DNA from: DASQPR01 sp963831705
GTDB taxonomy: Bacteria > Actinomycetota > Actinomycetes > Mycobacteriales > Micromonosporaceae
Assembly (NCBI GenBank): GCA_963831705.1
Contig: CAWHRE010000010.1
Span: 1,116,001 to 1,180,000 of the forward strand
Direction: 5' to 3'
DNA: 64,000 bases
Position 1 is the stretch's first letter. Each line of letters opens with the position of its first letter. The notes beneath the pieces were generated by a model. That model was not told the origin of the DNA. It saw only the letters and a list, made by a program, of their open reading frames with translations, and did no database searches. Positions 43,777-53,276 of the stretch are shown here, one piece after another. The position numbers and the translations under genes are program-made.

Positions 43777-43810
43777 ATCGAGCCCGGTCACCTCGGTGAC
43801 CGGGCTCGAT
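43777..43810 (+). terminator. hairpin between pstS and pstC
   Basis: Perfect 15-bp stem ATCGAGCCCGGTCAC / GTGACCGGGCTCGAT with a CTCG loop, followed by TTGTCCT. Probably a partial terminator that keeps pstS mRNA more abundant than pstCAB. Confidence 0.8.
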
Positions 43811-43845
43811 TTGTCCTATCAAAAGTGAACGGAGAGCTCACCCGA

Positions 43846-44922
43846 ATGAGCCAACCATCGTTCGCCGGCTCCGCCGAGGCATCGGATGCCTCGGCGGAGT
43901 CGTTCCGCACGTCGGCCAGCGGTCCGGCTGGTCCCACGTCGGGCGAACCCACCCCGAACACATCCGCACCGCTCGGCGGTGGAGGCGGTCTGCCGACCCG
44001 CCGCCGCTGGAGCGCCGAGTCCTTGTTCCGTGGCCTGACCACCGGTTCCGGTCTTCTCGTCCTGGTCATCATCGTCGCGATCGCCACGTTCCTGATCGTG
44101 AAGGCAATCCCGGCAATCAACGCCGACCAAGCAAACTTCTTCACGTACAAGAACTGGTATCCGAGCGACACGAAGCCGATGTTCGGCATCGCCGCGATCG
44201 CGTTCGGCACGGTTCTCACCGCCGCGCTCGCCCTGCTGATGGCGCTTCCGGTGGCATTCTCGATCGCGCTGTGCCTCACGCACTACGCACCGAAGCGCAT
44301 CGCGACCACGCTCGGCTTCGTCATCGACCTGCTCGCCGCCGTCCCCAGCATCGTGTTCGGTCTCTGGGGTCGCGACTACCTCGTCGCGCCAGTCACCGGT
44401 CTGTCGAACTGGCTACACAAGTACTTCGGCTGGATCCCACTGTTCGGCAACGGCCCGTACGGAAAGTCGATCCTGCTCGGCTCGATGGTGCTCGGCATCA
44501 TGATCCTTCCCATCGTCACGGCGCTTTCGCGGGACGTGTTCGCTCAGACGCCCGGGATGAACGAAGAGGCCGCGCTGGCGCTCGGCGCCACGAAGTGGGA
44601 GATGGTTCGCACCGCCGTCCTGCCGTACGGCCGGCCGGGCCTGATCGCCGCGACGATGCTCGGTCTCGGCCGCGCGCTCGGCGAAACGATGGCTCTCGCC
44701 CTGACGCTCGGCACGACGTTCGTCATCTCGCCGAACATCATCCAGAACGGTGGCAACACGATCGCGGCGAACATCGTCCACCAGTTCGGTGAGGCGAACG
44801 AGCTCGGACGTGGCGCACTGATCGCCTCCGGTTTGGTGCTGTTCGCGATCACGCTGGTCGTCAACGTCGCCGCTCGCGCGGTTATCGCCCGCCGCCGGGA
44901 GTTCCGAGGGAGTGCCGCATGA
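43846..44922 (+). CDS. pstC: phosphate ABC transporter permease PstC
   Basis: A 358-residue permease. A long Ser/Ala/Pro-rich cytoplasmic leader (1-60) precedes six or so membrane helices. The EAA loop is MNEEAALALGATKWEMVRTAVLPYGRPGL at about 240-268, which couples to PstB. ATG 43846 is chosen with GGAGAG nine bases upstream. It overlaps pstA as ATGA. Confidence 0.93.
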   Translation: MSQPSFAGSAEASDASAESFRTSASGPAGPTSGEPTPNTSAPLGGGGGLPTRRRWSAESLFRGLTTGSGLLVLVIIVAIATFLIVKAIPAINADQANFFTYKNWYPSDTKPMFGIAAIAFGTVLTAALALLMALPVAFSIALCLTHYAPKRIATTLGFVIDLLAAVPSIVFGLWGRDYLVAPVTGLSNWLHKYFGWIPLFGNGPYGKSILLGSMVLGIMILPIVTALSRDVFAQTPGMNEEAALALGATKWEMVRTAVLPYGRPGLIAATMLGLGRALGETMALALTLGTTFVISPNIIQNGGNTIAANIVHQFGEANELGRGALIASGLVLFAITLVVNVAARAVIARRREFRGSAA

Positions 44923-45995
44923 CCGCCGCAACAGTGTCCGGCGAGACACAGTTCTCGCTGCAGGCCCGTCGGCTTCCGAACTGGATGCCGTACGTGATCG
45001 GAGTCGCCTCGATCGTCGTCGCCTACCTTGTCTTCTACCTAGGCAAGGCGCTCGGCGGCGGCGTAACGATGACCGTCGTCGGCGCGGTCGTAATCTTCGT
45101 GATCGCGCTCGCCGCCACGTCCCGCGTGGTTGAGGGAGCGCGTGCGGCCCGTAACCGGGTCGTCACGACGCTTATCTACACGGCGTTCGCGCTCGCCGCG
45201 ATCCCGCTGATCCTGCTGGTCAAGACGCTGATCCAGCTGGGTCATGGCCGCCTGGATGCGACGTTCTTCCAGAACTCGAACCGGGACATCACCGCATTCG
45301 ACGCCGGCGGTGGCGCGTACCACGCGATCATCGGCACGCTGGAGCAGGTGGCGATCGCCACGGCAATCACGGTTCCGCTCGGCCTCGGCGGTGCGATCTA
45401 CATCGTCGAGTACGGCAAGGGTCGCCTCGTCAACATCGTCCGCTTCTTCGTGGATGTGATGACCGGTATCCCGTCGATCGTCGCCGGTCTGTTCATCCTG
45501 TCGTTCTGGGTCCTCATCGTGTCGCCGCACTTCAACGGCGGTCGCCCCGAGTTCACCGGCTTCGCGGCCTCGCTCGCGCTCACGGTGCTCATGCTACCGA
45601 CCGTCACGCGATCCTCCGAGGAGATGCTCCGGCTGGTCCCGTCGCCGCTGCGCGAGGGCGCATACGCGCTGGGCATCCCGAAGTGGAAGACGATCATGAA
45701 GATCGTGCTCCCGACCGCTGCGGCCGGCATCGTGACCGGCGTCATGCTCGCGGTCGCCCGTGCCGCTGGTGAGACCGCTCCGGTCTTCCTCGTCGCCGGG
45801 GCCACCGACTCAATCAACATGAACCCGTTCACGGGTAACCAGGAGTCGCTGGCGACGTACATTTATTCGCAGGCCGGTATCGCATCGCAGTACGGGCCGC
45901 CGCGAGCGTGGACGGCGGCTCTCACGCTCGTCGCCCTCGTCCTGGCCCTGACGATCGCGGCGAAGCTGCTCTCTCGACGCAGCAAGGTGAAGTAA
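44919..45995 (+). CDS. pstA: phosphate ABC transporter permease PstA
   Basis: A 358-residue permease with about eight hydrophobic helices, two more than many PstA proteins because of an extended N-terminal region (25-100). The EAA loop is REGAYALGIPKWKTIMKIVLP, followed by ARAAGETAPVFLVAG. MTGIPSIVAGLF is a PstA/PstC signature. Start overlaps pstC stop by four bases. Confidence 0.93.
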   Translation: MTAATVSGETQFSLQARRLPNWMPYVIGVASIVVAYLVFYLGKALGGGVTMTVVGAVVIFVIALAATSRVVEGARAARNRVVTTLIYTAFALAAIPLILLVKTLIQLGHGRLDATFFQNSNRDITAFDAGGGAYHAIIGTLEQVAIATAITVPLGLGGAIYIVEYGKGRLVNIVRFFVDVMTGIPSIVAGLFILSFWVLIVSPHFNGGRPEFTGFAASLALTVLMLPTVTRSSEEMLRLVPSPLREGAYALGIPKWKTIMKIVLPTAAAGIVTGVMLAVARAAGETAPVFLVAGATDSINMNPFTGNQESLATYIYSQAGIASQYGPPRAWTAALTLVALVLALTIAAKLLSRRSKVK

Positions 45996-46053
45996 GCATG
46001 GACGCCACGACCACTCCCCCAGCTTTGCGCACCGAGACGAGAAGGAAATAACC

Positions 46054-46830
46054 ATGGCGAAGCGGATTGAAGCAACCAACATCTCGGCCTTCTATGGCTC
46101 GTTCAAGGCGATCGACGGCATCTCGATGACGGTCGAGCCGAAGTCGGTAACCGCTCTGATCGGCCCCTCGGGCTGTGGCAAGTCGACGTTCCTGCGTTCG
46201 ATCAACCGCATGCACGAGGTCCTTCCCGGTGCGCACGTCGAAGGCAACCTGACCATCGACGGCCAGGACATCTACCACCGTGACGTGGATGTGACCGCGG
46301 TTCGTCGCATGATCGGCATGGTGTTCCAGCGGCCGAACCCGTTCCCGACGATGTCGATCTACGACAACGTCGTGGCCGGTCTGAAGCTCAGCGGCGTTCG
46401 GAAGAAGTCCCACCTCGACGACGCGTGCGAGAAGGCGCTGCGCTCGGCGAACCTCTGGAACGAGGTGCACACCCGCCTGTCCCGGCCGGGTGCCGGCCTC
46501 TCCGGTGGCCAGCAGCAGCGTCTGTGCATCGCCCGTACGATCGCGGTCGAGCCGCAGGTCGTGCTCATGGACGAGCCGTGCTCCGCGCTCGATCCGATCT
46601 CGACGCTTGCCATCGAGGATCTGATTACCGAGCTGAAGACGCAGTACACGATCGTGATCGTCACGCACAACATGCAGCAGGCGGCTCGCGTTTCGGACAA
46701 GACCGCGTTCTTCTCGATCGACAAGACCGGCGACCCGGGTCGCCTGATCGAGTACGACGAGACCACGCGGATCTTCACGAACCCGTCCGTCCGCCGCACC
46801 GAGGATTACATCACCGGCCGCTTCGGATAA
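46054..46830 (+). CDS. pstB: phosphate ABC transporter ATP-binding protein PstB
   Basis: A 258-residue ABC ATPase that powers Pst. Walker A is GPSGCGKST (about 37-45), Q loop VFQRPNPFP, signature LSGGQQQRLCIART, Walker B VVLMDEPCSALDP, and switch His in IVTHNMQQA. Start ATG 46054 follows GAAGGAAATAACC. A strong hairpin ends the operon. Confidence 0.95.
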   Translation: MAKRIEATNISAFYGSFKAIDGISMTVEPKSVTALIGPSGCGKSTFLRSINRMHEVLPGAHVEGNLTIDGQDIYHRDVDVTAVRRMIGMVFQRPNPFPTMSIYDNVVAGLKLSGVRKKSHLDDACEKALRSANLWNEVHTRLSRPGAGLSGGQQQRLCIARTIAVEPQVVLMDEPCSALDPISTLAIEDLITELKTQYTIVIVTHNMQQAARVSDKTAFFSIDKTGDPGRLIEYDETTRIFTNPSVRRTEDYITGRFG

Positions 46831-46848
46831 ATCGGTGGTGAGTTAGAC

Positions 46849-46888
46849 GTGGCGTCGCGCCGGAGTTCGGGATCCGGCGCGACGCCAC
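46849..46888 (+). terminator. terminator of the pst operon
   Basis: Perfect 15-bp stem GTGGCGTCGCGCCGG with a 10-nt loop, followed by ATTTATTTT. Confidence 0.9.
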
Positions 46889-46958
46889 ATTTATTTTGCG
46901 GCATTGTCGCGAATGCGAATCGCTTGCTAATATTCGTCGCCCATTTCCTGAGGTTGGA

Positions 46959-48548
46959 ATGGTTGACGAGAACGGGGAATCAACCTTGCGTAAAAGACTT
47001 ACCGTGGCGATCATTCTGGCCACATTGGCCGGGGTCGCGATCACCACGACCGGCGCATCCGCCGCGGCTTCCGGTACCCTCACCGTGCGTACGCTGGCCC
47101 GCAACGGCGGGCTGATCAAGGAGCAGGTGCAGATCGTCGGCATCAACGGCTCTCCGACCTATCACGTGAATTCGTTCACCGCGGTCAAAATGCCGCAGGG
47201 AAAGTACGTCGTCACGGTCGACATCTGGAACCCGACTGACAACACCGATACGCTCGGCGCGCAGGTCGTGACGGTCGGCGCCTCGACGACGGCCAACTTC
47301 TACGCCAGCCGCGGCCTCCCATGGGGCGTCAGCCTCGACTCCAGCCCCGGCGCGGACTATTCCCAGTCCTACCACGTACGCATTTGCGCCCCCGATGGCG
47401 GCATTGCCGGAGCTGTCGAGGCGTACAACGGCGGTGGCTCGAAGTTCTATATTTTGCCGTACAACTCGTCCTATATCAGTCTCGGCTATATGTCGACGTG
47501 GGAGCCGAATTCGGGCGTTGGCGACGTCTATTCGGTCAGTGGCAGCACGCACGGACTGTCGAGCGCGCCGATCACGTTCAAGAAAGCATCGCTCGCGACC
47601 GTGAATGTGCGCGCCCACAGCGGCGAGACGGCATCCGGCCAGACCGAGTTGGCGCTCCAACCGAACCCGGCGAACATCAATGGCCAGCCGGCGTGCTCGC
47701 TGGATCTGTATGCCTCGTACTACTCCGGGCCGCTACCGGCGAGCGCAACGTTGCACGTCTCGGCCGGCAATTGGGTCGCCCGTCAGGACACGACGGTCGA
47801 TGTGAACGGCGAAACCGACTTCGTGGGTGCCACGTTCAGCGCGCAGACGTTCGTTGCGGGCAAGACGTACACGCAGGTGCAGAACTGGGGCTCGTGGGGA
47901 CCCAATGTCCAGCCCCCGTACGTCAACGGTGACGGAACTCTGAACTTCGACACCGGCAACATGATCGTCGATCCGGTAACCGCTGGTTACGAGTGCTGCG
48001 AACGCTCGTCGTCGGTGCTGAGCCTGGGAGGCACGGTCCTCTCCAGCCAGACCAACACCGACTGGGAGGGCCTCAGCGGGAACTTCAGCAAGAAGCTGAC
48101 GAAGAACGGCTGGTACCTACTCCAGGTGGACGCATCTCGCTACCGCCCTGGCGTCACGTACCCGAGCACGCTCCTTTCGCCAAAGACCGAGGTGAAGTAC
48201 TTCTTCTACGCCGGCCCGAAGACGAACTCGAAGGTCTCGACGTTCAACGCGCGCTTCGTCCCGCAGGCACTGTCGATGACCAATCAGGCCGCTCCGGGAA
48301 GCCTGATGCCGGTCAACATTTGGGTCAACGCGTCCCGGACGACTCCGACGTCGGTGGCCGGCTCGTACTCGCTGGACGGCGGCAAGACGTGGACGTCGGT
48401 CACCGTTGTCAAGCCGGGAACCGCGTCCAGCTACACGATGAAGATTCCCAGCCCGGCGTCGGGATTCGTCACCCTGCGATCGACGGTACGTGACTCGGCC
48501 GGCGACTACACGGTGACCACGGTCTACAACGCGTACAGCATCAGCTAG
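46959..48548 (+). CDS. large secreted protein of unknown function
   Basis: A 529-residue exported protein. The signal peptide has RKRLTVAIILATLAGVAI and a likely cleavage after TTTGASA (about residue 35). The mature part is beta-rich and Ser/Thr/Gly/Tyr-rich, with few charged residues and scattered Cys (ICAPDGG, ACSLDLY, YECCERSS), like extracellular adhesin or binding proteins; no catalytic motif is visible. The C-terminal stretch SYSLDGGKTWTSV resembles a sialidase-type beta repeat. ATG 46959 follows GAGG; TTG 46984 is a second possible start. It sits right after the pst terminator with its own region. Confidence 0.7.
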   Translation: MVDENGESTLRKRLTVAIILATLAGVAITTTGASAAASGTLTVRTLARNGGLIKEQVQIVGINGSPTYHVNSFTAVKMPQGKYVVTVDIWNPTDNTDTLGAQVVTVGASTTANFYASRGLPWGVSLDSSPGADYSQSYHVRICAPDGGIAGAVEAYNGGGSKFYILPYNSSYISLGYMSTWEPNSGVGDVYSVSGSTHGLSSAPITFKKASLATVNVRAHSGETASGQTELALQPNPANINGQPACSLDLYASYYSGPLPASATLHVSAGNWVARQDTTVDVNGETDFVGATFSAQTFVAGKTYTQVQNWGSWGPNVQPPYVNGDGTLNFDTGNMIVDPVTAGYECCERSSSVLSLGGTVLSSQTNTDWEGLSGNFSKKLTKNGWYLLQVDASRYRPGVTYPSTLLSPKTEVKYFFYAGPKTNSKVSTFNARFVPQALSMTNQAAPGSLMPVNIWVNASRTTPTSVAGSYSLDGGKTWTSVTVVKPGTASSYTMKIPSPASGFVTLRSTVRDSAGDYTVTTVYNAYSIS

Positions 48549-49339
48549 TTGTCGAGGAAGCGCGGGACGACCGGTGTACGGGCGTCCCGCGTTTCCGCGC
48601 CCGCGAACAGCGCCTCGACCGACCCGTACGCGGCCACCTCGGACAGCGTGATCCGGGTCGGCGGCAGCATCGGCAGGTGCTCGTTCTCGGCCGGCCGCAG
48701 CCACGTGACGAGATCCGCCTCGCCGCCGACGTTGCGCGTACGCTGACCGACCGGCAGCCGGGCCAGGAAGAAGTACGTGTCGTAGCGGCGGGGTTCGAAC
48801 TCCGGCGTGATCCAGCGCGACCACGGCGCCAGCAGATCCGCGCGTAACACGAGTCGCCGGTCGTTCAGAAACTCCGCGAATCCCAGCGTACGGTCGACCA
48901 GAGCGGCCCGCTGTGCCTCCCAGTCGTCGCCCGCGACGTCACCGACCACCTCGTCCGGCGACGGGCCGGCCAGCAGGACGCCGGCTTCCTCGAACACCTC
49001 TCGGACGGCGGCGCAGACGATCGCCTGAGCGGCCTGCTGCGGCTGTCCGAGCCGGTCTGCCCACTCCGATGGCGTCGGTCCGGCCCATCGCAGGTCGGCA
49101 CCGGCATCGCGGGGATCCACGGTGCCGCCGGGGAACGCGTACATGCCGGCCGCGAACGCCATCGTCGGTACGCGCCGGATCGCGTGCACCCGGTAGCCGC
49201 CCGGCGCATCCCGTACCAGCAGGACGGTCGACGCGAACTTCGGCTCGACCGGCACGGCTCCGGACGCGTAGAACGCGCGTGCGTGTTCGACCAGCTTGGG
49301 AGGCAGATCAGCCGACCGTAGATCGGTTGGCTCAGTCAA
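48545..49339 (-). CDS. NUDIX hydrolase
   Basis: A 264-residue protein of the large NUDIX/NUDT19-like group. The fold begins ASTVLLVRD, FAFPGG-type turn MYAFPGGTVDPRD, and the Nudix box core is REVFEEAGVLLAG. An insert of about 45 residues between the turn and the box, typical of CoA-ester or long NUDT19-like enzymes, is present. TTG 49339 overlaps the thiolase stop. Encoded beside a thiolase, so acyl-CoA diphosphatase activity is possible; this is inference. Confidence 0.8.
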   Translation of the reverse strand: MTEPTDLRSADLPPKLVEHARAFYASGAVPVEPKFASTVLLVRDAPGGYRVHAIRRVPTMAFAAGMYAFPGGTVDPRDAGADLRWAGPTPSEWADRLGQPQQAAQAIVCAAVREVFEEAGVLLAGPSPDEVVGDVAGDDWEAQRAALVDRTLGFAEFLNDRRLVLRADLLAPWSRWITPEFEPRRYDTYFFLARLPVGQRTRNVGGEADLVTWLRPAENEHLPMLPPTRITLSEVAAYGSVEALFAGAETRDARTPVVPRFLDN

Positions 49340-50501
49340 CGTGGACCACCATGGCGGTACCCTGACCGACGCCGATGCACGCGGCCGCGATGCCGTAGCC
49401 ACCGCCACGGCGGGCCAGTTCCCGGCACAGGTCGACGACGACGCGTGGCGCGGACGCCCCGAGCGGGTGGCCGATCGCGATCGCACCGCCGTTCGGGTTG
49501 ACGCGCTCGCGGTCGACGTCCGGGAACGAGTGCAGAACGGACAGCACCATCGCCGCGAACGCCTCATTGATCTCCCACACCGCGATGTCGGATGTGGAGA
49601 GTCCGGCCCGCGCCAGCACTTTCTCGATCGCCGGTACGGGCGCGACCGAAAAACGCTCCGGCGTCAGCGCCACGGTGGTGCTCGCGATGATTCGGCCGAG
49701 CGGTTCGCCGCCCAACTCGTCGGCGACCCGGCGGGATCCGATGAAAGTGGCAATCGCGCCGTCGTTGATCGGTGACGAGTTGCCTGCAGTCACCGTCCCG
49801 TTGCCGGTGAACGCCGGCTTCAGACCGGCGAGCTTGGCCAGCGTGGTGTCCGGCCGGATCGACTCGTCCCGCGTGAGGCCGGCGAACGGCAGCGCATACC
49901 CGTCGTGAAGGCCCTTGTCCCAGGCCGCCGCCGCACGCTCGTGCGAGCGCAACGACCACTCGTCCTGCTCTTCGCGGCCGATGCCCAGTTCGGTGGCGAC
50001 CGCCTCCGCGCAGGATCCGAGCGACGCCGTCCACTCGCTCGGGAACTTCGGGTTCACCATGCGCCAACCGACCTGCGTCGCGTACATCTGCATGGTCGCC
50101 GGGTACGGCACGTCAGACTTCGGGATCACGAACGGCGCCCGCGTCATGCTCTCGACGCCACCGGCGATCATGAGATCGGCGTCACCGGATCGCACCGCCC
50201 GCGCCGCCTGTGTGATCGCCTCACCGCCGGACGCGCAGAGCCGGTTCACGGTCACACCGGGCACGGTCACCGGCAGTCCGGCGAGCAGCACCGCCATCCG
50301 GGCGACGTTTCGGTTGTCCTCGCCGGCACCGTTCGTATCGCCGAGGATCACGTCGTCGATCATGACGGGATCCAAGGCGGGGTGCCGTTTGAGGAGTTCG
50401 ATGATCGGAGCGGCGGCAAGATCGTCGGTACGGGTGCCGGCCAGACCGCCTCGGTGCTTGCCGAACGGGGTCCGTACCGCGTCAATGAGGTAGGCGTCCA
50501 C
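49332..50501 (-). CDS. thiolase (acetyl-CoA acyltransferase)
   Basis: A 389-residue degradative-type thiolase that cleaves 3-ketoacyl-CoA with CoA. The nucleophilic Cys is in NRLCASGGEAI (about residue 88), the His in GGAIAIGHPLGASAPR and the second Cys in AACIGVGQG; the usual GGGxG end is IGVGQG here. The N-terminus AYLIDAVRTPFGKHRGGL is typical of the PcaF/FadA group. GTG 50501 sets the start; a longer frame upstream is unsupported. Confidence 0.9.
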   Translation of the reverse strand: MDAYLIDAVRTPFGKHRGGLAGTRTDDLAAAPIIELLKRHPALDPVMIDDVILGDTNGAGEDNRNVARMAVLLAGLPVTVPGVTVNRLCASGGEAITQAARAVRSGDADLMIAGGVESMTRAPFVIPKSDVPYPATMQMYATQVGWRMVNPKFPSEWTASLGSCAEAVATELGIGREEQDEWSLRSHERAAAAWDKGLHDGYALPFAGLTRDESIRPDTTLAKLAGLKPAFTGNGTVTAGNSSPINDGAIATFIGSRRVADELGGEPLGRIIASTTVALTPERFSVAPVPAIEKVLARAGLSTSDIAVWEINEAFAAMVLSVLHSFPDVDRERVNPNGGAIAIGHPLGASAPRVVVDLCRELARRGGGYGIAAACIGVGQGTAMVVHVD

Positions 50502-50535
50502 GTCACCGAGCCTAACCGCAAAGCAGCATGATGAG

Positions 50536-51546
50536 ATGGTGACCATGAACGCACCCGTACGCTGGGGCATCCTTGCCACCGGTCGAATCGCCACGAACTT
50601 CACCGAAGATCTGCAACTCATCCCCGACGGCGACCAGATCGCGGTCGCGGTCGGCTCCCGATCGGCCGGTCCGGCCGAAGAGTTCGCCGCGGCACACGGA
50701 ATCGCTCGGGCGCATTCGTCCTGGCAAGCTCTGGCTGACGACCCTGACGTCGACGTCGTGTACGTCGCGACGCCCCACAACGCACACTTCGCGGCGACGA
50801 AGCTGATGCTCGAAGCCGGCAAGCCGGTGCTCTGCGAGAAGCCGTTCACCGTCACCGCAGCCGCAACGCGCGAGTTGATCGAGCTGGCCCGCAGCCGTGG
50901 CGTATTCCTGGCCGAGGCCATGTGGATGCGCGCGAACCCGGCCATCCGGCGCGCGGCCGAACTCGTCGCGAGCGGCGCGATCGGCGAACTCAAATCGGTA
51001 CACGCGGAATTCTGCATCCGGGCGCCGCAGGACAACGCCCACCGGCTACGCAATCCGGATCTGGCCGGCGGCGCACTGCTCGATCTCGGCGTGTACCCGG
51101 TGACGCTGGCGCAACTGCTGTTGGGAGCACCGACGTCGGTCCAGGCGACGGCGAAGCTCACCGAACTCGGCGTGGATGAGACGACCGGCGTACTACTCGG
51201 GTACGCGTCCGGCGCGCATGCGGCACTGAGCTGCAGCATCGCCGGCTCCGGCCCGGTCAACTCGCTGATCATCGGCGAGACCGGCCACATCGAGCTGCCG
51301 CCGCAGTTCCATCACCCGCAGACGCTGACGCTGCGTCCGTACGACGGCGACACGGTGGTCGAGGAGTACGCGTTCGACGGCAACGGTCTGCGGTTCCAGG
51401 CGATCGAAGTGGCGCGGTGCCTACGTGCTGGCTTAACCGAGAGCCCGCTGTTGCCGCTGGACGGTACGCAGGCCGTGATGGACGTGATGGACGCGGTCCT
51501 CAAGATGGTCGGGGTGACCTATCCGGACGCGCTCCGGGCCGTTTAG
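50536..51546 (+). CDS. Gfo/Idh/MocA family oxidoreductase
   Basis: A 336-residue NAD(P)-dependent dehydrogenase. Rossmann part: WGILATGRIATNF, then YVATPHNAHFAATKLML and the signature EKPFTVTAAAT with catalytic Lys at about residue 97. The C-terminal half is the GFO/IDH/MocA barrel (LLDLGVYPVTLAQ). Related proteins act on sugars, inositol or trans-dihydrodiols. The start may be ATG 50545 (MNAPVRWG). Convergent with the Pit gene, overlapping by four bases. Confidence 0.87.
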   Translation: MVTMNAPVRWGILATGRIATNFTEDLQLIPDGDQIAVAVGSRSAGPAEEFAAAHGIARAHSSWQALADDPDVDVVYVATPHNAHFAATKLMLEAGKPVLCEKPFTVTAAATRELIELARSRGVFLAEAMWMRANPAIRRAAELVASGAIGELKSVHAEFCIRAPQDNAHRLRNPDLAGGALLDLGVYPVTLAQLLLGAPTSVQATAKLTELGVDETTGVLLGYASGAHAALSCSIAGSGPVNSLIIGETGHIELPPQFHHPQTLTLRPYDGDTVVEEYAFDGNGLRFQAIEVARCLRAGLTESPLLPLDGTQAVMDVMDAVLKMVGVTYPDALRAV

Positions 51547-52544
51547 AACATCCACCTGGTCGCGTACGACGCGACCATCGCAACCGCGGCCGATGCCGGG
51601 AATGTCAGGATCCAGGCGACGATGATGTTCCCGGCCACGCCCCACCGAACGGCCCGCAGACGCTTCGTCGAGCCGACGCCCATGATCGACGCGGTGATCG
51701 TATGGGTGGTCGAGACCGGAAGGCCGAAATGTCCGGCGGTGTAGAGAATCGCAGATGCGGTTGTCTCTGCCGCGAAACCCTCGGGCGGCCCGAGGTGGAT
51801 GATGCGCCGGCCGAGCGTACGGATGATCCGCCAGCCACCCGCATACGTACCGAGAGACAGCACCACGGCACTCATCAGGTACACCCACAGCGGGATCTTG
51901 GAACCCGAGCCGATGTAACCGCCGACCGACAGCGCCAACCCGACGACACCGATCGTCTTCGCGCCGTCCTGCAGACCGTGCCCGACCGACATGAAGAACG
52001 CCGACACCGACTGCGCCCAGCGGAAACCGCGGTTGAGCTTATGCGGGTTGCCGCGCCGGAAAATCCATAGCACCGCCAGCATGACGAGGAACCCGAGGAT
52101 CAAGCCACCGAGTGGCGAGAAGACCATCGGCAGCACGACCTTGTCCAGGATGCCCATCCAGAGCACGTGCGCCTGCTTGGAGACGAGAGCCGCGCCGACC
52201 AGGCCACCGAACAGCGCCTGGGACGAAGATGAGGGGATCCCGAAATACCAGGTGATCAGGTTCCACACGATCGCGCCGACCAGCCCGGCAAAGACCACAC
52301 CGAGGCCGGAGACACCGATCGGGGCGGTGATGATGCCCTTGCCGACGGTCGCGGCGACCTTGCCGCCGAAGAACACCGACCCGATGAGGTTGCCGACGGC
52401 GGCCATCGCGAGTGCGATCCGCGGGGTGAGAGCCCGGGTCGAAACGCTCGTCGCGATCGCGTTCGCCGCGTCGTGGAAGCCGTTGGTGTAGTTGAAACCC
52501 ATCGCAAAAACAATGACCACAATGGTGGCCGCAAGTACGCTCAC
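51543..52544 (-). CDS. pit: low-affinity inorganic phosphate transporter Pit
   Basis: A 333-residue PiT-family symporter (phosphate with proton or metal). The family repeats appear as GFHDAANAIATSVSTRALTP at the N-terminus and as GHGLQDGAKTIGVV in the second half; the canonical GANDVAN of eukaryotes is GFHDAAN in this bacterial branch. WYFGIPSSSSQAL and GLPVSTTHTIT are further conserved. About ten helices. The DUF47 gene immediately upstream (4 bases) is its usual partner. Confidence 0.93.
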   Translation of the reverse strand: MSVLAATIVVIVFAMGFNYTNGFHDAANAIATSVSTRALTPRIALAMAAVGNLIGSVFFGGKVAATVGKGIITAPIGVSGLGVVFAGLVGAIVWNLITWYFGIPSSSSQALFGGLVGAALVSKQAHVLWMGILDKVVLPMVFSPLGGLILGFLVMLAVLWIFRRGNPHKLNRGFRWAQSVSAFFMSVGHGLQDGAKTIGVVGLALSVGGYIGSGSKIPLWVYLMSAVVLSLGTYAGGWRIIRTLGRRIIHLGPPEGFAAETTASAILYTAGHFGLPVSTTHTITASIMGVGSTKRLRAVRWGVAGNIIVAWILTFPASAAVAMVASYATRWMF

Positions 52545-52548
52545 TGAC

Positions 52549-53175
52549 TCAGGATTCCTTGACCGCTATCGTCTCCACCGTGTTCGCAACGTGCTCGAAC
52601 GCGTCACAAGCGGCTTCCATTTCGTCAGCGACCTCTTTCATCTTGAGGACCGTCAACGCGTCGTATTCACCGGAGAACAACCGGACCAAAAGCATGCGGT
52701 ACGCCTGGTCGCCCTTGTTTTCCAGACGGTTGCACTCGACCCAATAGTCCTTCAGGTTCTTCATCGTCTTGAGCCGGGGCATCGCGTCCGCGGTCACCTT
52801 GGCCTGCTGGTCCAGTACGTCGATGATCTCCGTCATCTCGCGTGGCAGCGCGGGCAGGCTGGACAGCCCGTACAGGTAAACGAACGTGCCGATCGCTTCG
52901 AGGTGATCCATCACATCGTCCAGACCGGATCCCAGCCGGTAGATGTCCTCGCGGTCGAACGGGGTCACGAACGTCGAGTTAATCCGGTTGTACAGCTCGT
53001 GGGTGATGCTGTCGCTGTCGTGCTCGATCTCGACCAGCTGCTCGCCGATGGCCGGCACGTCAGCGCCGGGCAGGGCAAGTTCAGCTAGGAGCGCCGTCCC
53101 CTTGACCAGGTTGGCGGCGGCACGGCTGAAATAGTCGTAGAACGTGTCGTCGCTCGGACGGATCTTGATGCGCAC
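52549..53175 (-). CDS. DUF47 PhoU-like protein, Pit accessory
   Basis: A 208-residue helical protein of the TIGR00153/DUF47 group, a distant PhoU relative. Conserved acidic helices: VEIEHDSDSITHELYNRIN, TPFDREDIYRLGSGLDDVMDH and KMKEVADEMEAACDAFE, which probably bind metal. Encoded directly ahead of pit; the family is thought to regulate Pit. GTG 53175 follows GAGGTGCC. Confidence 0.9.
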   Translation of the reverse strand: MRIKIRPSDDTFYDYFSRAAANLVKGTALLAELALPGADVPAIGEQLVEIEHDSDSITHELYNRINSTFVTPFDREDIYRLGSGLDDVMDHLEAIGTFVYLYGLSSLPALPREMTEIIDVLDQQAKVTADAMPRLKTMKNLKDYWVECNRLENKGDQAYRMLLVRLFSGEYDALTVLKMKEVADEMEAACDAFEHVANTVETIAVKES

Positions 53176-53276
53176 GGTCGGCACCTCGGGGCGGACATGG
53201 GCGGGGGGACATCGGACGAGCACATGCTAGCCGTAGGTGCCGGCATCGGCATTGCGCCCACCACTATGCCCAGTCT

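Noticed and set aside
42580..43791. 403-residue frame opposite pstS
   Set aside because: Antisense to PstS; Arg/Val/Gly repeats without family features.
45998..46051. 17-residue mini-ORF between pstA and pstB
   Set aside because: It ends two bases before the pstB start and may couple translation, but it has no conserved feature or ribosome binding site that I can see.
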